A DNA stretch of 64,000 nt from NCBI RefSeq assembly GCF_024809975.1, contig NZ_JANUDY010000011.1:124001-188000 (forward strand), given 5' to 3'. The notes below the pieces were generated by a model that worked only from the letters and a program-made list of their open reading frames with translations, was not told where the DNA came from and did not search any database. The DNA comes from Comamonas sp. BIGb0152 (GTDB taxonomy: Bacteria; Pseudomonadota; Gammaproteobacteria; Burkholderiales; Burkholderiaceae_C). Shown here piece after piece: positions 1 through 8,529 of this stretch (within the stretch, counting starts at the first letter, position 1; each line of letters opens with the position of its first letter). The position numbers and the translations under genes were made by a program.

Positions 1-70
1 CTAAGCCTGCGCAGCCCGCCTCTCAGCGCCTGCGCACAAAGGCAGAGCCCCCAAAACTGCGGCAGCGCCC

Positions 71-131
71 CTTGTCCCCAATGCACGGGCACAATGCTGT
101 GGAAAGCTGTGAAGAAGCTTGTAGATAAGCC
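71..131 (+). repeat. DnaA-box-like 61-bp element, copy 1
   Basis: This copy starts CTTGTCCCCA, contains GGGCACAAT and TGTGGAAAGCT, and ends TGTAGATAAGCC. TGTAGATAA differs by one base from the DnaA-box complement TGTGGATAA, and TGTGGAAA is a second, weaker match. It aligns without gaps to copy 2. Similarity to DnaA boxes is seen directly; any role in replication or DnaA titration is inference. Confidence 0.45.
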
Positions 132-295
132 AGTCAGGCGATTGATTCACAAAGACAATGCCGATGCTGCCCAAAATTGAGGCATGCAGCCCGGCCGCGC
201 TGCTTTTAGCCCCTTTATCTCGCTCGCCGGGGGCCTTAGGGGCCTGCAGCCCGCCGTTTGGCTAGGCGGAAAGCCGGTTTTCAGGCCTGGGCCAG

Positions 296-356
296 CTTGT
301 CCCCAGTCCGTGGGCACAATCTTGTGGAAAGCTCTGTGCACAGCTGTAGATAAGCC
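296..356 (+). repeat. DnaA-box-like 61-bp element, copy 2
   Basis: This is the second copy of the element at 71-131, same length and orientation, sharing the CTTGTCCCCA start, GGGCACAAT, TTGTGGAAAGCT-type core and TGTAGATAAGCC end. The middle differs and here carries TGTGCACA, a small palindrome. It sits about 40 bp from the terminator of the neighbouring minus-strand gene. Confidence 0.45.
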
Positions 357-397
357 TGCCAAGCCCTTGAAACCATGAGACAAAGAAATCCATGATG

Positions 398-425
398 AAA
401 AAAAAGGCAGCCTGCAAGGCTGCCT
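398..425 (-). terminator. Rho-independent terminator of the small minus-strand gene
   Basis: AGGCAGCC and GGCTGCCT form an 8-bp stem around a TGCAA loop. On the minus strand it is followed by a run of eight U (A's at 398-405). It lies 34 bp past the stop of the 79-residue gene. Confidence 0.85.
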
Positions 426-458
426 GGGCTCACGCTGCGAGGCGTTGGCGTGCGGGGA

Positions 459-698
459 TCAGGCATCGTTGCGCTTGATCAGTTGCAAACCCTGCTCGGT
501 AATGCTGATATGGCCATCGCGCTGCACCACCATGCCGCGCTCCAGCAAGCGCTTGGAGACGTGGTCATGCAAAGCATCTTCCAAAGAAATCGATTGGCCC
601 AGCTCCAGCTTTTTCAGCACCGCCAACTCATCGACCGTGGGTTCAAACACGGGGGCGTGGTAAGTGGTGTGGGTATGGGCAGCGTTTGTAGACAACAT
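459..698 (-). CDS. Small hypothetical protein, winged-helix-like
   Basis: A 79-residue acidic soluble protein of unknown function. After a His/Thr-rich start, the region from about residue 20 reads like a small winged helix: helix DELAVLKKLELG, helix LEDALHDHVSKRLLERGMV, then a short beta hairpin QRDGHISITEQG. It could bind DNA or be a regulatory partner, but no family is recognised. The ATG has a good AAGGAGT ribosome site 4 bases upstream, and a strong terminator follows, so it looks like a single-gene transcript. Coding is well supported; function is not. Confidence 0.75.
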   Translation of the reverse strand: MLSTNAAHTHTTYHAPVFEPTVDELAVLKKLELGQSISLEDALHDHVSKRLLERGMVVQRDGHISITEQGLQLIKRNDA

Positions 699-927
699 GG
701 CAACTCCTTGTATGGTTGCGATGCGTGCGTGTAGGCCTCGGGTTGCGCTCGGGGTCTGCGCGTTGGCGCATCTGGTAAATGAATGCCACGAAGCGTAAGA
801 CCGATTTTGGCAAGCGCCTGTAGGCGAATACCGCTAGCCTATCGCCCGCAGACGCCGCATTGCATAACTTTACGCCGCCGCTGCGCAGGCTTTACAGCCC
901 ACCGCAACCCAACCCAGCACAAGCCGT

Positions 928-1593
928 TTAGCGGGTAGGCCAGCTTCCCAACTGGTAGGCGCTGTCCCAGAACATCCATTCCAGCTCAGCGCTGTAGCGG
1001 TAGGCCTCGGCCATGCGCGTGCGGGTGGCGCTGTCTGCGGCCTCGGCCACACGGTCAATCGTGGCGATGACGGCGCGCACGGCGGCATGGAATTCCTCAC
1101 TCGCATAGGTGTCCACCCAGGCCTGATAAGGGTTGCCGGGCTGTGAGCGGGTATGGATGTCGCGCCCCACTTCGGCATAGATCCAAAAACAGGGCAACAA
1201 ACCGGCCAGCGCGACCGGGTAGCTTTCCGACCAGCTGTTGGCCAGCAAAAAGCTGGTGTAGTGGTGGCAGGCCGGCGTCAGCGGCGTGGCGGCAAAGTCT
1301 TGCGCCGAGATGCCGAAATCACGCATAAAGCCATCGTGCAGCTTGCGCTCTTCGACCACAGCCTCGTTCGCCGCATTGGCAAACTGCACCACGCCTTCTG
1401 CCTGGTCGGCCTTGGCAGCTGCCACCGCCAGCGCGCGGCCATAGGCCACCAGGTAATGCGCATCCTGGATCATGTAATGGCGAAAGCGCTCGACCGACAA
1501 GCTGCCTGCGGCCAGCTCGCGGTTGAAAGGGTGGTCCAGGGTGCGCTGGTACAGCGCTTGGTTGGCTTGCCACAGGGCCTGGCAGAACGACAT
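928..1593 (-). CDS. tenA: TenA family aminopyrimidine aminohydrolase (thiaminase II)
   Basis: A 221-residue cytoplasmic all-helical protein of the TenA/thiaminase II family, which salvages the thiamin pyrimidine by hydrolysing aminopyrimidine breakdown products. Family residues fall at the Bacillus subtilis TenA numbers: Asp44 (MIQD), catalytic Cys135 in LLPCFWIYAEVG, and Glu205 in ELEWMFW. The open frame extends upstream, but the start at 1593 begins with the family N-terminus and has AGGAG seven bases before it. Thiamin synthesis gene thiC lies about 39 kb away, so this is a separate thiamin locus. Confidence 0.93.
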   Translation of the reverse strand: MSFCQALWQANQALYQRTLDHPFNRELAAGSLSVERFRHYMIQDAHYLVAYGRALAVAAAKADQAEGVVQFANAANEAVVEERKLHDGFMRDFGISAQDFAATPLTPACHHYTSFLLANSWSESYPVALAGLLPCFWIYAEVGRDIHTRSQPGNPYQAWVDTYASEEFHAAVRAVIATIDRVAEAADSATRTRMAEAYRYSAELEWMFWDSAYQLGSWPTR

Positions 1594-1754
1594 GGAAACT
1601 CCTAGGGGGATCTTGGACAAGCGCTGATTGTCGGCCAGGGCTGCCAGGGTTTGCACGAACCAACCCCACAGGCGGCAGGACATGCCTGCAATACATAACC
1701 GGCTACGATCTGACAGTGCCCCGCGCTCAACTGCGCACCGAACCTGCACTGCCT

Positions 1755-2666
1755 ATGCCCAACTCCGAACCGACGTTGACTACCGCCCAACAGCAAGCGC
1801 TGCAAGCCGCACAGCGCCATGGCGGGCAGGTGCGCGAGCACTCACCCCCGACTACCGCCATCCATGTGCACTTTCACCCCGATTGGTTGGTGCAGGGCAC
1901 AGGCCTGCTGGCGCTGCTGTGCCAGCAAGGGCGCTACCTGTCGCAGTTTGAAAGCGGCAGCAGCAATGGCAGCTACAGCCCCGAGCCCCAGGGCGAACGC
2001 TGGCAGTGGGAGGACCAGCGGTTTGCGGGCGCTTACAACCAGGCCACGCCAGGCGAGCGGCCGGTGTACGGCGCCGTCGATCTGGGACCTTTGGGCCACC
2101 CCGGCCACCACGGTTATGGGGCGGCACCGCGTTTTGGATCGGCCTACTTGCAATTGCACAGCGCCGCCGCCGCGCGCAGCAGCTTCTGCGACCCCGACAG
2201 CTTTTGGCAACCCCGCCATACGGGGCTATGGCAGCAGATGGATTGGCAGCAGCTGCAATGCCTGCAACTGGCCGACCCGCTGGACCACTATGTGGAAGCG
2301 CAAGTGCATGGTGGCTTGCTGCTGGCGCGCGACGTGGCTGCTATCTGGCTGGATCCCTGCTACACCGACAGCCCTCTCGCGCAGGCCGTGCAGAACTGCG
2401 GCCTGGTGCTGCGCTTTCACCCGGGCTACCGCTTGCATGCCGGGCAGTTGGCGCAAGCCAGCCTGTACCGGGGCGCCGAGGTGGCCGAGGTGCTGGCCGA
2501 TATGCTGGAGCACGCGCCGGGCTGTCTGACCCCCGCCGACGTAGGCCAGGCCCAGGCCTGCGGCCGCTACCCCGCCCCACTGCTGAAAAAAGCCTGGCAT
2601 TGCCTGGCCCAGCTGGGCCGAGCGCAGGGTTTGGGAACCTCTGCCAAACTCCCTGCCTCGGCCTGA
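1755..2666 (+). CDS. DUF3626 domain-containing protein
   Basis: A protein of about 303 residues assigned to DUF3626 from its motifs HVHFHPDW near the start, then GRYLSQFESGSSNG, a WxWE segment and RFAGAYN. The His-rich HxHFHPD segment suggests metal binding, and the conserved pattern is reminiscent of ADP-ribosyltransferase-like folds, but no activity is established. Divergent from tenA. The start is uncertain: a GTG at 1716 extends it by 13 residues, and neither start has a clear ribosome site. I chose the ATG because the family region begins just after it. Confidence 0.8.
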   Translation: MPNSEPTLTTAQQQALQAAQRHGGQVREHSPPTTAIHVHFHPDWLVQGTGLLALLCQQGRYLSQFESGSSNGSYSPEPQGERWQWEDQRFAGAYNQATPGERPVYGAVDLGPLGHPGHHGYGAAPRFGSAYLQLHSAAAARSSFCDPDSFWQPRHTGLWQQMDWQQLQCLQLADPLDHYVEAQVHGGLLLARDVAAIWLDPCYTDSPLAQAVQNCGLVLRFHPGYRLHAGQLAQASLYRGAEVAEVLADMLEHAPGCLTPADVGQAQACGRYPAPLLKKAWHCLAQLGRAQGLGTSAKLPASA

Positions 2667-2802
2667 ACGCGGACTTGGGCGATCCGCATCCATGCCATTG
2701 GGCGAGGGTCATGCAGAGCCTCCCTTGCGCCGTATCACCGATAATCGCTGCTTTTGTCGGCGCAGGTACTCCCCGCAGTGCCTGGCCATCTTCCGGATCC
2801 GC

Positions 2803-4050
2803 ATGTCTTCTCCCGCTCCCACCCACCTGTTTGATACCGTCATCATTGGCGCAGGCGCTGCCGGCCTGTTTTGTGCGGCGCAGGCCGGCCAGCGTGGGCT
2901 CAAGGTGCTGCTGATCGACCATGCGGCCAAGGTAGCGGAAAAGATCCGTATCTCGGGCGGCGGCCGCAGCAACTTCAGCAACCGCGATCTGGATGTGCGC
3001 CAGCCCCACCGGCATTTTGTCGGCCAGAACCCGCAGTTTTGCCGCTCGGCGCTGTCGCGCTTTGGCCCGGCAGATTTTGTGGCCCTGGTCGACAAGCACG
3101 GTATCGCGTACCACGAAAAGCACAAGGGCCAGCTGTTTGCCGACAACTCGGCCGAAGACATCATTGCCATGCTGATGGCCGAGTGCCGCGCGGGCCAGGT
3201 GACCCACTGGCAGCCTTGTGCGGTGAGCGCCGTCACGGCTTTGGACGCAGACCCCCAAGGCTGCCGCTACGAAGTGGCCACCGCCCAGGGCCGCGTGCAC
3301 TGCCGCCACCTGGTGATTGCCACCGGCGGCCTGTCCATCCCCAAGATTGGTGCCACGGACCTGGGTTACCGCCTGGCCCAGCAGTTTGGGCTGGCGCTGG
3401 TGCCGCGTGTGCCCGGCCTCGTGCCGATGACTTTCGATGGCAGCGCCTGGGCACCCTATGCCCAACTGGCGGGACTGGCCTTGCCGGTGGTGATTGGCAC
3501 CGGCAGCAAAAAAGACCGCATGACCTTCCATGAAGACCTGCTGTTCACCCACCGAGGTCTGTCCGGGCCGGCGATCTTGCAGATCTCCAGCTACTGGACA
3601 CCAGGCACCCCCATCGACATCAACCTGCTACCCGATGTCGACGTGGCCGCGCACCTTCTGGGGGTCAAGCAGCATTCGCGCAAGCTGATCGCCAATGAAC
3701 TGGCCGGCCTGGTGCCCGCCCGCCTGGCCGATGCCTGGGTTGCCCAGGATGCCGACTGGCAGCGCCCCGTGGCGGAGGCCAGCGACAAGGCCTTGCAGCG
3801 CCTGGCCGAGCGCCTGACACGCTGGGAGCTGACGCCCACCGGTACCGAGGGCTACAAGAAGGCGGAGGTCACCGTCGGCGGTGTGGACACCCGGGAGCTG
3901 TCCCAGCAGACCATGGAGGCCAAACGTGCGCCAGGCCTGTACTGCATTGGCGAAGTGGTGGACATCACCGGTTGGCTGGGCGGCTACAACTTCCAGTGGG
4001 CCTGGGCCAGCGCAGCAGCCTGCGCTGCGGGGATGGCGCAAAGCCAATAG
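2803..4050 (+). CDS. NAD(P)/FAD-dependent oxidoreductase, BaiN/HI0933 family
   Basis: A flavoprotein of 415 residues. The N-terminal dinucleotide-binding motif is VIIGAGAAGLFCAAQAG, followed by the family signature EKIRISGGGRSNFSN. A second nucleotide segment ATGGLSIPKIGATDLGY lies in the middle, and the C-terminal FAD motif is GLYCIGEVVDITGWLGGYNFQWAWASG-like. Family members are uncharacterised reductases related to BaiN. The usual GGGRCN(F/L)TN reads GGGRSNFSN here, so Cys is replaced by Ser. The start at MSSPAP is chosen because the upstream 37 residues resemble nothing in the family. Soluble, single gene. Confidence 0.88.
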   Translation: MSSPAPTHLFDTVIIGAGAAGLFCAAQAGQRGLKVLLIDHAAKVAEKIRISGGGRSNFSNRDLDVRQPHRHFVGQNPQFCRSALSRFGPADFVALVDKHGIAYHEKHKGQLFADNSAEDIIAMLMAECRAGQVTHWQPCAVSAVTALDADPQGCRYEVATAQGRVHCRHLVIATGGLSIPKIGATDLGYRLAQQFGLALVPRVPGLVPMTFDGSAWAPYAQLAGLALPVVIGTGSKKDRMTFHEDLLFTHRGLSGPAILQISSYWTPGTPIDINLLPDVDVAAHLLGVKQHSRKLIANELAGLVPARLADAWVAQDADWQRPVAEASDKALQRLAERLTRWELTPTGTEGYKKAEVTVGGVDTRELSQQTMEAKRAPGLYCIGEVVDITGWLGGYNFQWAWASAAACAAGMAQSQ

Positions 4051-4136
4051 CAGCCCCAGCCCCGAGCAAGCCCAATACCTTGGTGTTTTGGAACCACAGC
4101 GCGAGGCTGGCATGCGGCTTGCCGCCAGCGGCCCTC

Positions 4137-4165
4137 TTGCCATTGGCTGAAAATCTGGTTATAAT
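4137..4165 (+). promoter_or_regulatory. Sigma70 promoter of rpsU
   Basis: TTGCCA at 4137-4142 and a perfect TATAAT at 4160-4165 are separated by 17 bases, close to ideal. Transcription should start near 4172, giving an rpsU leader of about 120 bases. Confidence 0.85.
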
Positions 4166-4185
4166 CCCACGACTTTGCTGGCAAA

Positions 4186-4220
4186 GCCCTGTCTGCCAAT
4201 ACTAGTCAATATGACAGGGC
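4186..4220 (+). promoter_or_regulatory. Hairpin in the rpsU 5' leader
   Basis: GCCCTGTC (4186-4193) and GACAGGGC (4213-4220) form a perfect 8-bp stem with a 19-base loop, inside the predicted untranslated leader of rpsU. Its role is unknown; many ribosomal-protein operons use such leaders for autoregulation. Confidence 0.5.
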
Positions 4221-4294
4221 AAAACCGCCATTCAAGGCTTTGGGGCCCGATCTTTCCCAAAACCCGCTGTTGGCACCAATTGAAATATTAGCTA

Positions 4295-4507
4295 ATGACG
4301 ACTATCCGTGTAAAAGAAAACGAACCCTTTGACGTTGCACTGCGCCGCTTCAAGCGCACGATCGAAAAACTGGGCCTGCTGACCGACCTGCGCGCTCGCG
4401 AGTTCTACGAAAAGCCAACGGCTGAGCGTAAGCGCAAGAAGGCTGCTGCCGTCAAGCGCCACTACAAGCGCGTTCGCAGCATGCAGCTGCCCAAAAAGCT
4501 GTACTAA
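4295..4507 (+). CDS. rpsU: 30S ribosomal protein S21
   Basis: A 70-residue basic protein matching bS21 over its whole length: [20 protein letters not shown], the central [16 protein letters not shown]-type stretch and a basic C-terminus. S21 binds the 30S platform near the anti-Shine-Dalgarno region. The gene has its own consensus promoter and terminator. No Shine-Dalgarno sequence is visible before the ATG (AATTGAAATATTAGCTA precedes it), which is unusual for a highly expressed ribosomal gene and is discussed as a finding. Confidence 0.98.
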
Positions 4508-4554
4508 TTGCAGCGTTCACACGCCCGGAGCAACTAGCCCAGGCTGTGACACCA

Positions 4555-4586
4555 CCCGCGCTCGGGACGCCAGGCGCGGGTTTTTT
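4555..4586 (+). terminator. Rho-independent terminator after rpsU
   Basis: CCCGCGC (4555-4561) pairs with GCGCGGG (4574-4580), followed by TTTTTT. Confidence 0.9.
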
Positions 4587-4658
4587 ATTTTCTGGCCACG
4601 GCCAGCATTGTTAGGCAGACCGCTGCTTGCTCGGACGGCCTGCCACCAGGAGCCTGTT

Positions 4659-5105
4659 ATGAGCTTGAAAGCACAAATCACCGAAGACATGAAGAACGCG
4701 ATGCGCGCCAAGGACACGGAACGCCTGGGCACCATCCGTTTGCTGCAAGCCGCGATGAAGCAAAAAGAAGTCGATGAGCGCGTCGAGCTCGATGACGCCA
4801 TGGTGATCGCCATCGTCGACAAGATGATCAAGCAGCGCAAGGACAGCATTGCCGCTTTTGAAAGCGCCAATCGCCAGGATCTGGCCGACAAGGAAAAGTC
4901 CGAGATCGAGGTCATCAAGGCCTACCTGCCAGAGCGCATGTCCGCCGAAGAAGTGACTGCCGCCGTCAAGGCCATCGTGGCGGAGCTGGGCGCCGCCGGC
5001 CCGGGCGACATGGGCAAGGTCATGGGCGCGGTCAAAACCCAGCTGGCTGGCAAGGCCGACATGGGCCAGGTCTCTGCTGCCGTGAAGGCGGCACTGGCCC
5101 CCTGA
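4659..5105 (+). CDS. GatB/YqeY domain-containing protein
   Basis: A 148-residue soluble protein of the YqeY family, related to the C-terminal tRNA-binding tail domain of GatB in the Asp/Glu-tRNA amidotransferase. Visible family features are the N-terminal MSLKAQITEDMKNAMRAKDTERL helix, the RKDSIAAFESANRQDLADKEK segment and the C-terminal GPGDMGKVMGAVK motif. Placement directly after rpsU is common in proteobacteria. The start has AGGAG at a good distance. The precise function of stand-alone YqeY proteins is not established. Confidence 0.93.
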   Translation: MSLKAQITEDMKNAMRAKDTERLGTIRLLQAAMKQKEVDERVELDDAMVIAIVDKMIKQRKDSIAAFESANRQDLADKEKSEIEVIKAYLPERMSAEEVTAAVKAIVAELGAAGPGDMGKVMGAVKTQLAGKADMGQVSAAVKAALAP

Positions 5106-5145
5106 TCGCAGGGGGCCGAGGCCCTCTGGGACCCCGAATCGAAGC

Positions 5146-5181
5146 AAAGCCACTGCAGCATCTGGCGGCAGTGGCTTTTTT
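5146..5181 (+). terminator. Rho-independent terminator after the yqeY-like gene
   Basis: AAAGCCACTGC and GCAGTGGCTTT form an 11-bp stem with an 11-base loop, running into six T's. It lies between convergent genes and may slow transcription from both sides. Confidence 0.88.
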
Positions 5182-5205
5182 GCGGGCGGCAGTTGCGTGT
5201 TGCGC

Positions 5206-8200
5206 TTAGGTCAAGCTGCGCTGGCGCGCGCTGCGCAAGCCCAGCGCTGCGGCCAGGGCCAGCAGCAAGGACATCAGCAGTTGCCCACCCATGGACACCG
5301 TCGGCACGGGCACTGGCACCGCCTCGGGCTCGGGCGGGGGCACCGGCGGATCCACATCAATGGCATTGCGGATCACCTCGTCCTCATCCTCACTGCTGCA
5401 CGCTGCCTCGCTGCTGCACTGGGCGGCATCGCGCACCCGGGCCAGGTTACGGATACGGGCTGGCGCCGTGGCAGTCACCTGGGCCAGCACTGCATAGCCG
5501 ATGGACTCGCCCCCTGCCAGGGTCACCCCGGTGCAGCCTGAGGGACTGCAAACACCGGCCGCGCTATGGGCTCCCACCTCGGTCGCGCTGATCTCGGTCA
5601 CCACCATGCCGGTGGGCACATCCTCCCACTGCAGCTGCACCGGCATTCCGCCCTGGTTGCTGAGGGTGACCAAGTAGCGGGTGCGGGTGCCTTCCAGTAC
5701 CTGGTCCACGCCATTGCTTTTGTGCACCGTGATTTGGGCTGGCGCCAGCACCTCGGTGCGTGCCTGGGCGCAGCTCTCGGCGGGCAGGCATGCAGCGCCA
5801 GGAACGGGGGGCTCACGGCCTCCCAGCGGATCGATGGCGGCATGGTTGGTGATGGTGCCTGCCACAGCCGGCGCGGTGGCATGCAAGGTATAGGCCGCGC
5901 TTGCACCCTGCTCCAGTGCCGCATCCAGCACCACCTCGCACAGCAAGGGCGAACCGGTGCATGCCACCGATGCCACACCCGCACCAGCCGTTGCACCGGT
6001 CAAGCGCATGCCATCCGGCAAGGCCTCGGCCACAATCAGCGTTTGCCCGGCTGCAGCAGCGGTCTGGCCGCTGTTGCCAATGCGGAAGTGGTAGTCCAAC
6101 GCCTGGCCGGCTTCCACGGTATTCGCAGCCGTCTTGGTCAGGCTCAAATGCACAGGCGTGCGCAAACTGTCGGTATCGGTGGCCACGCAAGGGGCCGCGG
6201 CGTTGCAGTGGGCACCGGTCAGCGTGGCCGTGTTGCGCACCACCGCATCAGCGCGCCCCTCCACCAGCGCGGTGACCCGTGCCTGCACCTGGTAGCTGAC
6301 ACTGGCCTGCGCAGCAACGGTAATGCCCGTGCAGCCCATCGGGGCCTCCAGGCGGCAGCTGCCCGCATCACTGGGCGGGCTTGCCCCCAGCGGCGTGATG
6401 GCCTCAATCTCCATGCCTTCGGGGCTGTCCAGCCAGGCCAGGTCCGTGGCGGGCATGCCGCCGCTGTTGCGGATGCTGACGGTGTAGGTGCTGCGGGCCC
6501 CTTCGCTCAGCGCATCGACGCCATTACCTTTGCTGATGCTGAGCGCGGCGGGCAGCGCAATGGCGTCCCGGTCCTCTGCGCTGCAGCTGTTGCCGCCCGT
6601 GCAGCTGGCACCGCTGAGGGTGACCGCATTGCGGGCGTTGTCCGGGCCCACTTCGCCGATCACCGTGGCCTGCACCGCGTACACAATGGCATCCCCCGCC
6701 GCCACCGTGATATCCGAGCAGCCACTGACCGTGCACAGGCCCGCCTCGCTGTTGGCGCCCACCGTGGTGGCCGCGATGCGGTCAATGCGCAGGCCCACCG
6801 GGCTTTCTGCCCAGCGCAGGCCCGCGGCCACGCTGCCGCCGGTATTGCGCAGCAGCACCTGGTAGACGGTACTGCCACCCTGGGCCAGTACATCCACCCC
6901 ATTGCTCTTGCTGATATGCATGTTGGCGGCAGCGACGACCAGATCGGTATCCGTGCTCGCGCAGCCGGCCACCGACTCGCTGGTGCAGGTGCCGCCGCGC
7001 ACCACCGCCTTGTTGCTGACCGAGGCGCCGGCTGCCACCGCAGCCAGCACCCGGGCGGTGACGAAATACTGAATCGATTGCCCTGCTGCCAAGCTGATGC
7101 CGCTGCAACCCGAGGTGGTGCAGGCACCTGCCAGGCTGCCAGCGCCCACGCTGCCCGCACGGATGCCCGTGACGGTCAGGCCGACGGGCGTATCCGCCCA
7201 GCTCAGCCCCGAGAATGCAGTCGCCGCACTGTTGCTCAAGGTCACGGTGTAAGTGGTCTCGGCGCCCACCGTGAGGCGGTCAACCCCATTGGTCTTGACC
7301 ACGCTGACCGAGTCGGCCGCGACGACCAGATCGGTGTCGGTACTGGTGCAGCTGCTGGGGCTGCCACTGCTGCAATTGGCCCCATCCACCGAGGCGGTGT
7401 TCGATGCCATCGATCCCACCGGCCCGGTCACCTCGGCCTCCACGCGGTAGGTGATGGACGCACCAGGCGCAAGCACCATAGCGCTGCAGCCGTTGCTGTC
7501 GCAGACCCCGGCATCGCTGCCCGCGCCCACCGCAGCGGCCTGGATACCCAGCACGCGCACACCGTCTGGCCTGTCCAGCCAGGACACATCGCTGGCCACC
7601 GAGCCGCCCGCATTGCTCACCGTCACGGTGTAGACCGCGCTGGCGCCCGCCGTCAGCGCCGCGACCTGGTTGGTCTTTTGCACGCTCAGGGAGGCAGGCG
7701 TGCTTACCGCCTCCTGGTTGTAGGCCACAAAGGCAATGTCAGAGTCACCGCTGAGCGTTTGCACAAAACCGGCCACCCGCGCCATGTTCTCAGGCGTGAT
7801 GCCGAAGTCGGCGAAATGGTAGGCGCGCATGCGCAGATCGCGGCTGCCATCGCCTACCGTGGACTTGGTGTGGTTGGGGTTCCAGAACTGCCAGTTCTGC
7901 CGGGCTACGACTGGCACGCTGCTCAGCGTGATGGTGACGGTATTGCCCACCACTGCGCCGGTGTCGTCAATAAAGTAGAACTGGTCTGACCTGCTCGATG
8001 GCTGGCCCACCTGGGTGACCAGCACATCGGGCACCGCATCCGTGGTGGACTCGGGATTGCCCACGCTGGCATTGAAGCGCAGCGAACCCGCAGGGATATT
8101 GAACAAGGCGGTGCTCAGGTCCAGGCCATGCACGCCGTCGGACAAGTACGACGCCCGCGTCTTGGAGACGTCGTAGCTGCCGCTTTGGGCAATGGCATTG

Positions 8201-8529
8201 AGCCCGCCAGTGGCCGGCAGTGAGCTGGGGTTGGGCGTAAAGGCCTGGAACACCGCTGCCTGGAAGGCCCCAGTCAACACGGCATCGTTGACCCCGGTCG
8301 AGTAGCGCACGCCACCGGCGGTGAACGCCAACAAATCATTGCGCCCATTGGCCGCCGCTGCGGTGGCGGCATTGCTGGTCGTCGCCGTCCAGCTGTTGCT
8401 GTTGAAGCTGCCCCAGACGGCACCCACATTGTCCGCGGCATGGGCGCAAGCCAGCCCTACCAGACAACCCAGCCCCACCGTCGCGCGCACCAGCCTGTCA
8501 CCCAGTGCCATCCCATTAACTGAACCCAT
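5206..8529 (-). CDS. Large DUF11-repeat surface protein with IPTL-CTERM-like anchor
   Basis: About 1107 residues. A signal peptide (MALGDRLVRATVGLGCLVGLACAHA) is followed by a globular region to about residue 275. Six DUF11-like repeats of roughly 120 residues follow; each opens with a K-x-NGVD-like motif (VSVVKTNGVD, MHISKSNGVD, LSISKGNGVD, ITVHKSNGVD). Several hold a C-x(3-4)-GC motif before a beta strand, suggesting disulfides. The C-terminus has PVPTVSMGG, one hydrophobic helix and an RSARQR tail, resembling IPTL-CTERM sorting signals. Likely exported and cell-surface attached; ligand or partner unknown. The ATG at 8529 has an AAAGGT ribosome site; the frame extends 23 residues further upstream. 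Confidence 0.82.
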   Translation of the reverse strand: MGSVNGMALGDRLVRATVGLGCLVGLACAHAADNVGAVWGSFNSNSWTATTSNAATAAAANGRNDLLAFTAGGVRYSTGVNDAVLTGAFQAAVFQAFTPNPSSLPATGGLNAIAQSGSYDVSKTRASYLSDGVHGLDLSTALFNIPAGSLRFNASVGNPESTTDAVPDVLVTQVGQPSSRSDQFYFIDDTGAVVGNTVTITLSSVPVVARQNWQFWNPNHTKSTVGDGSRDLRMRAYHFADFGITPENMARVAGFVQTLSGDSDIAFVAYNQEAVSTPASLSVQKTNQVAALTAGASAVYTVTVSNAGGSVASDVSWLDRPDGVRVLGIQAAAVGAGSDAGVCDSNGCSAMVLAPGASITYRVEAEVTGPVGSMASNTASVDGANCSSGSPSSCTSTDTDLVVAADSVSVVKTNGVDRLTVGAETTYTVTLSNSAATAFSGLSWADTPVGLTVTGIRAGSVGAGSLAGACTTSGCSGISLAAGQSIQYFVTARVLAAVAAGASVSNKAVVRGGTCTSESVAGCASTDTDLVVAAANMHISKSNGVDVLAQGGSTVYQVLLRNTGGSVAAGLRWAESPVGLRIDRIAATTVGANSEAGLCTVSGCSDITVAAGDAIVYAVQATVIGEVGPDNARNAVTLSGASCTGGNSCSAEDRDAIALPAALSISKGNGVDALSEGARSTYTVSIRNSGGMPATDLAWLDSPEGMEIEAITPLGASPPSDAGSCRLEAPMGCTGITVAAQASVSYQVQARVTALVEGRADAVVRNTATLTGAHCNAAAPCVATDTDSLRTPVHLSLTKTAANTVEAGQALDYHFRIGNSGQTAAAAGQTLIVAEALPDGMRLTGATAGAGVASVACTGSPLLCEVVLDAALEQGASAAYTLHATAPAVAGTITNHAAIDPLGGREPPVPGAACLPAESCAQARTEVLAPAQITVHKSNGVDQVLEGTRTRYLVTLSNQGGMPVQLQWEDVPTGMVVTEISATEVGAHSAAGVCSPSGCTGVTLAGGESIGYAVLAQVTATAPARIRNLARVRDAAQCSSEAACSSEDEDEVIRNAIDVDPPVPPPEPEAVPVPVPTVSMGGQLLMSLLLALAAALGLRSARQRSLT

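Larger units (their letters stand above)
1..397. other. Non-coding region with DnaA-box-like repeats
   Basis: No convincing gene lies here; the short open frames overlap each other and look like nothing known. The stretch is built around two copies of a 61-bp element (annotated separately). The window begins with CTAAGCC, which matches the tail of that element, so a further copy probably lies to the left. Between the copies are smaller shared pieces: CACAAAG at about 36 and 148, and CCCAAAA at about 50 and 170. A GC-rich insert at about 185-290 separates the second copy from the first. Confidence 0.5.

Noticed and set aside
928-1749. Longer TenA start (273 residues)
   Set aside because: The extra 52 residues lack homology and the 1593 start has a ribosome site and places Cys135 and Glu205 at the family numbers.
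5566-7989. Long open frame antisense to the DUF11-repeat gene (over 800 codons)
   Set aside because: It mirrors the repeat structure of the opposite strand, is low-complexity His/Arg/Gly-rich, lacks a ribosome site, and matches no family. GC-rich codon use leaves long open shadows.
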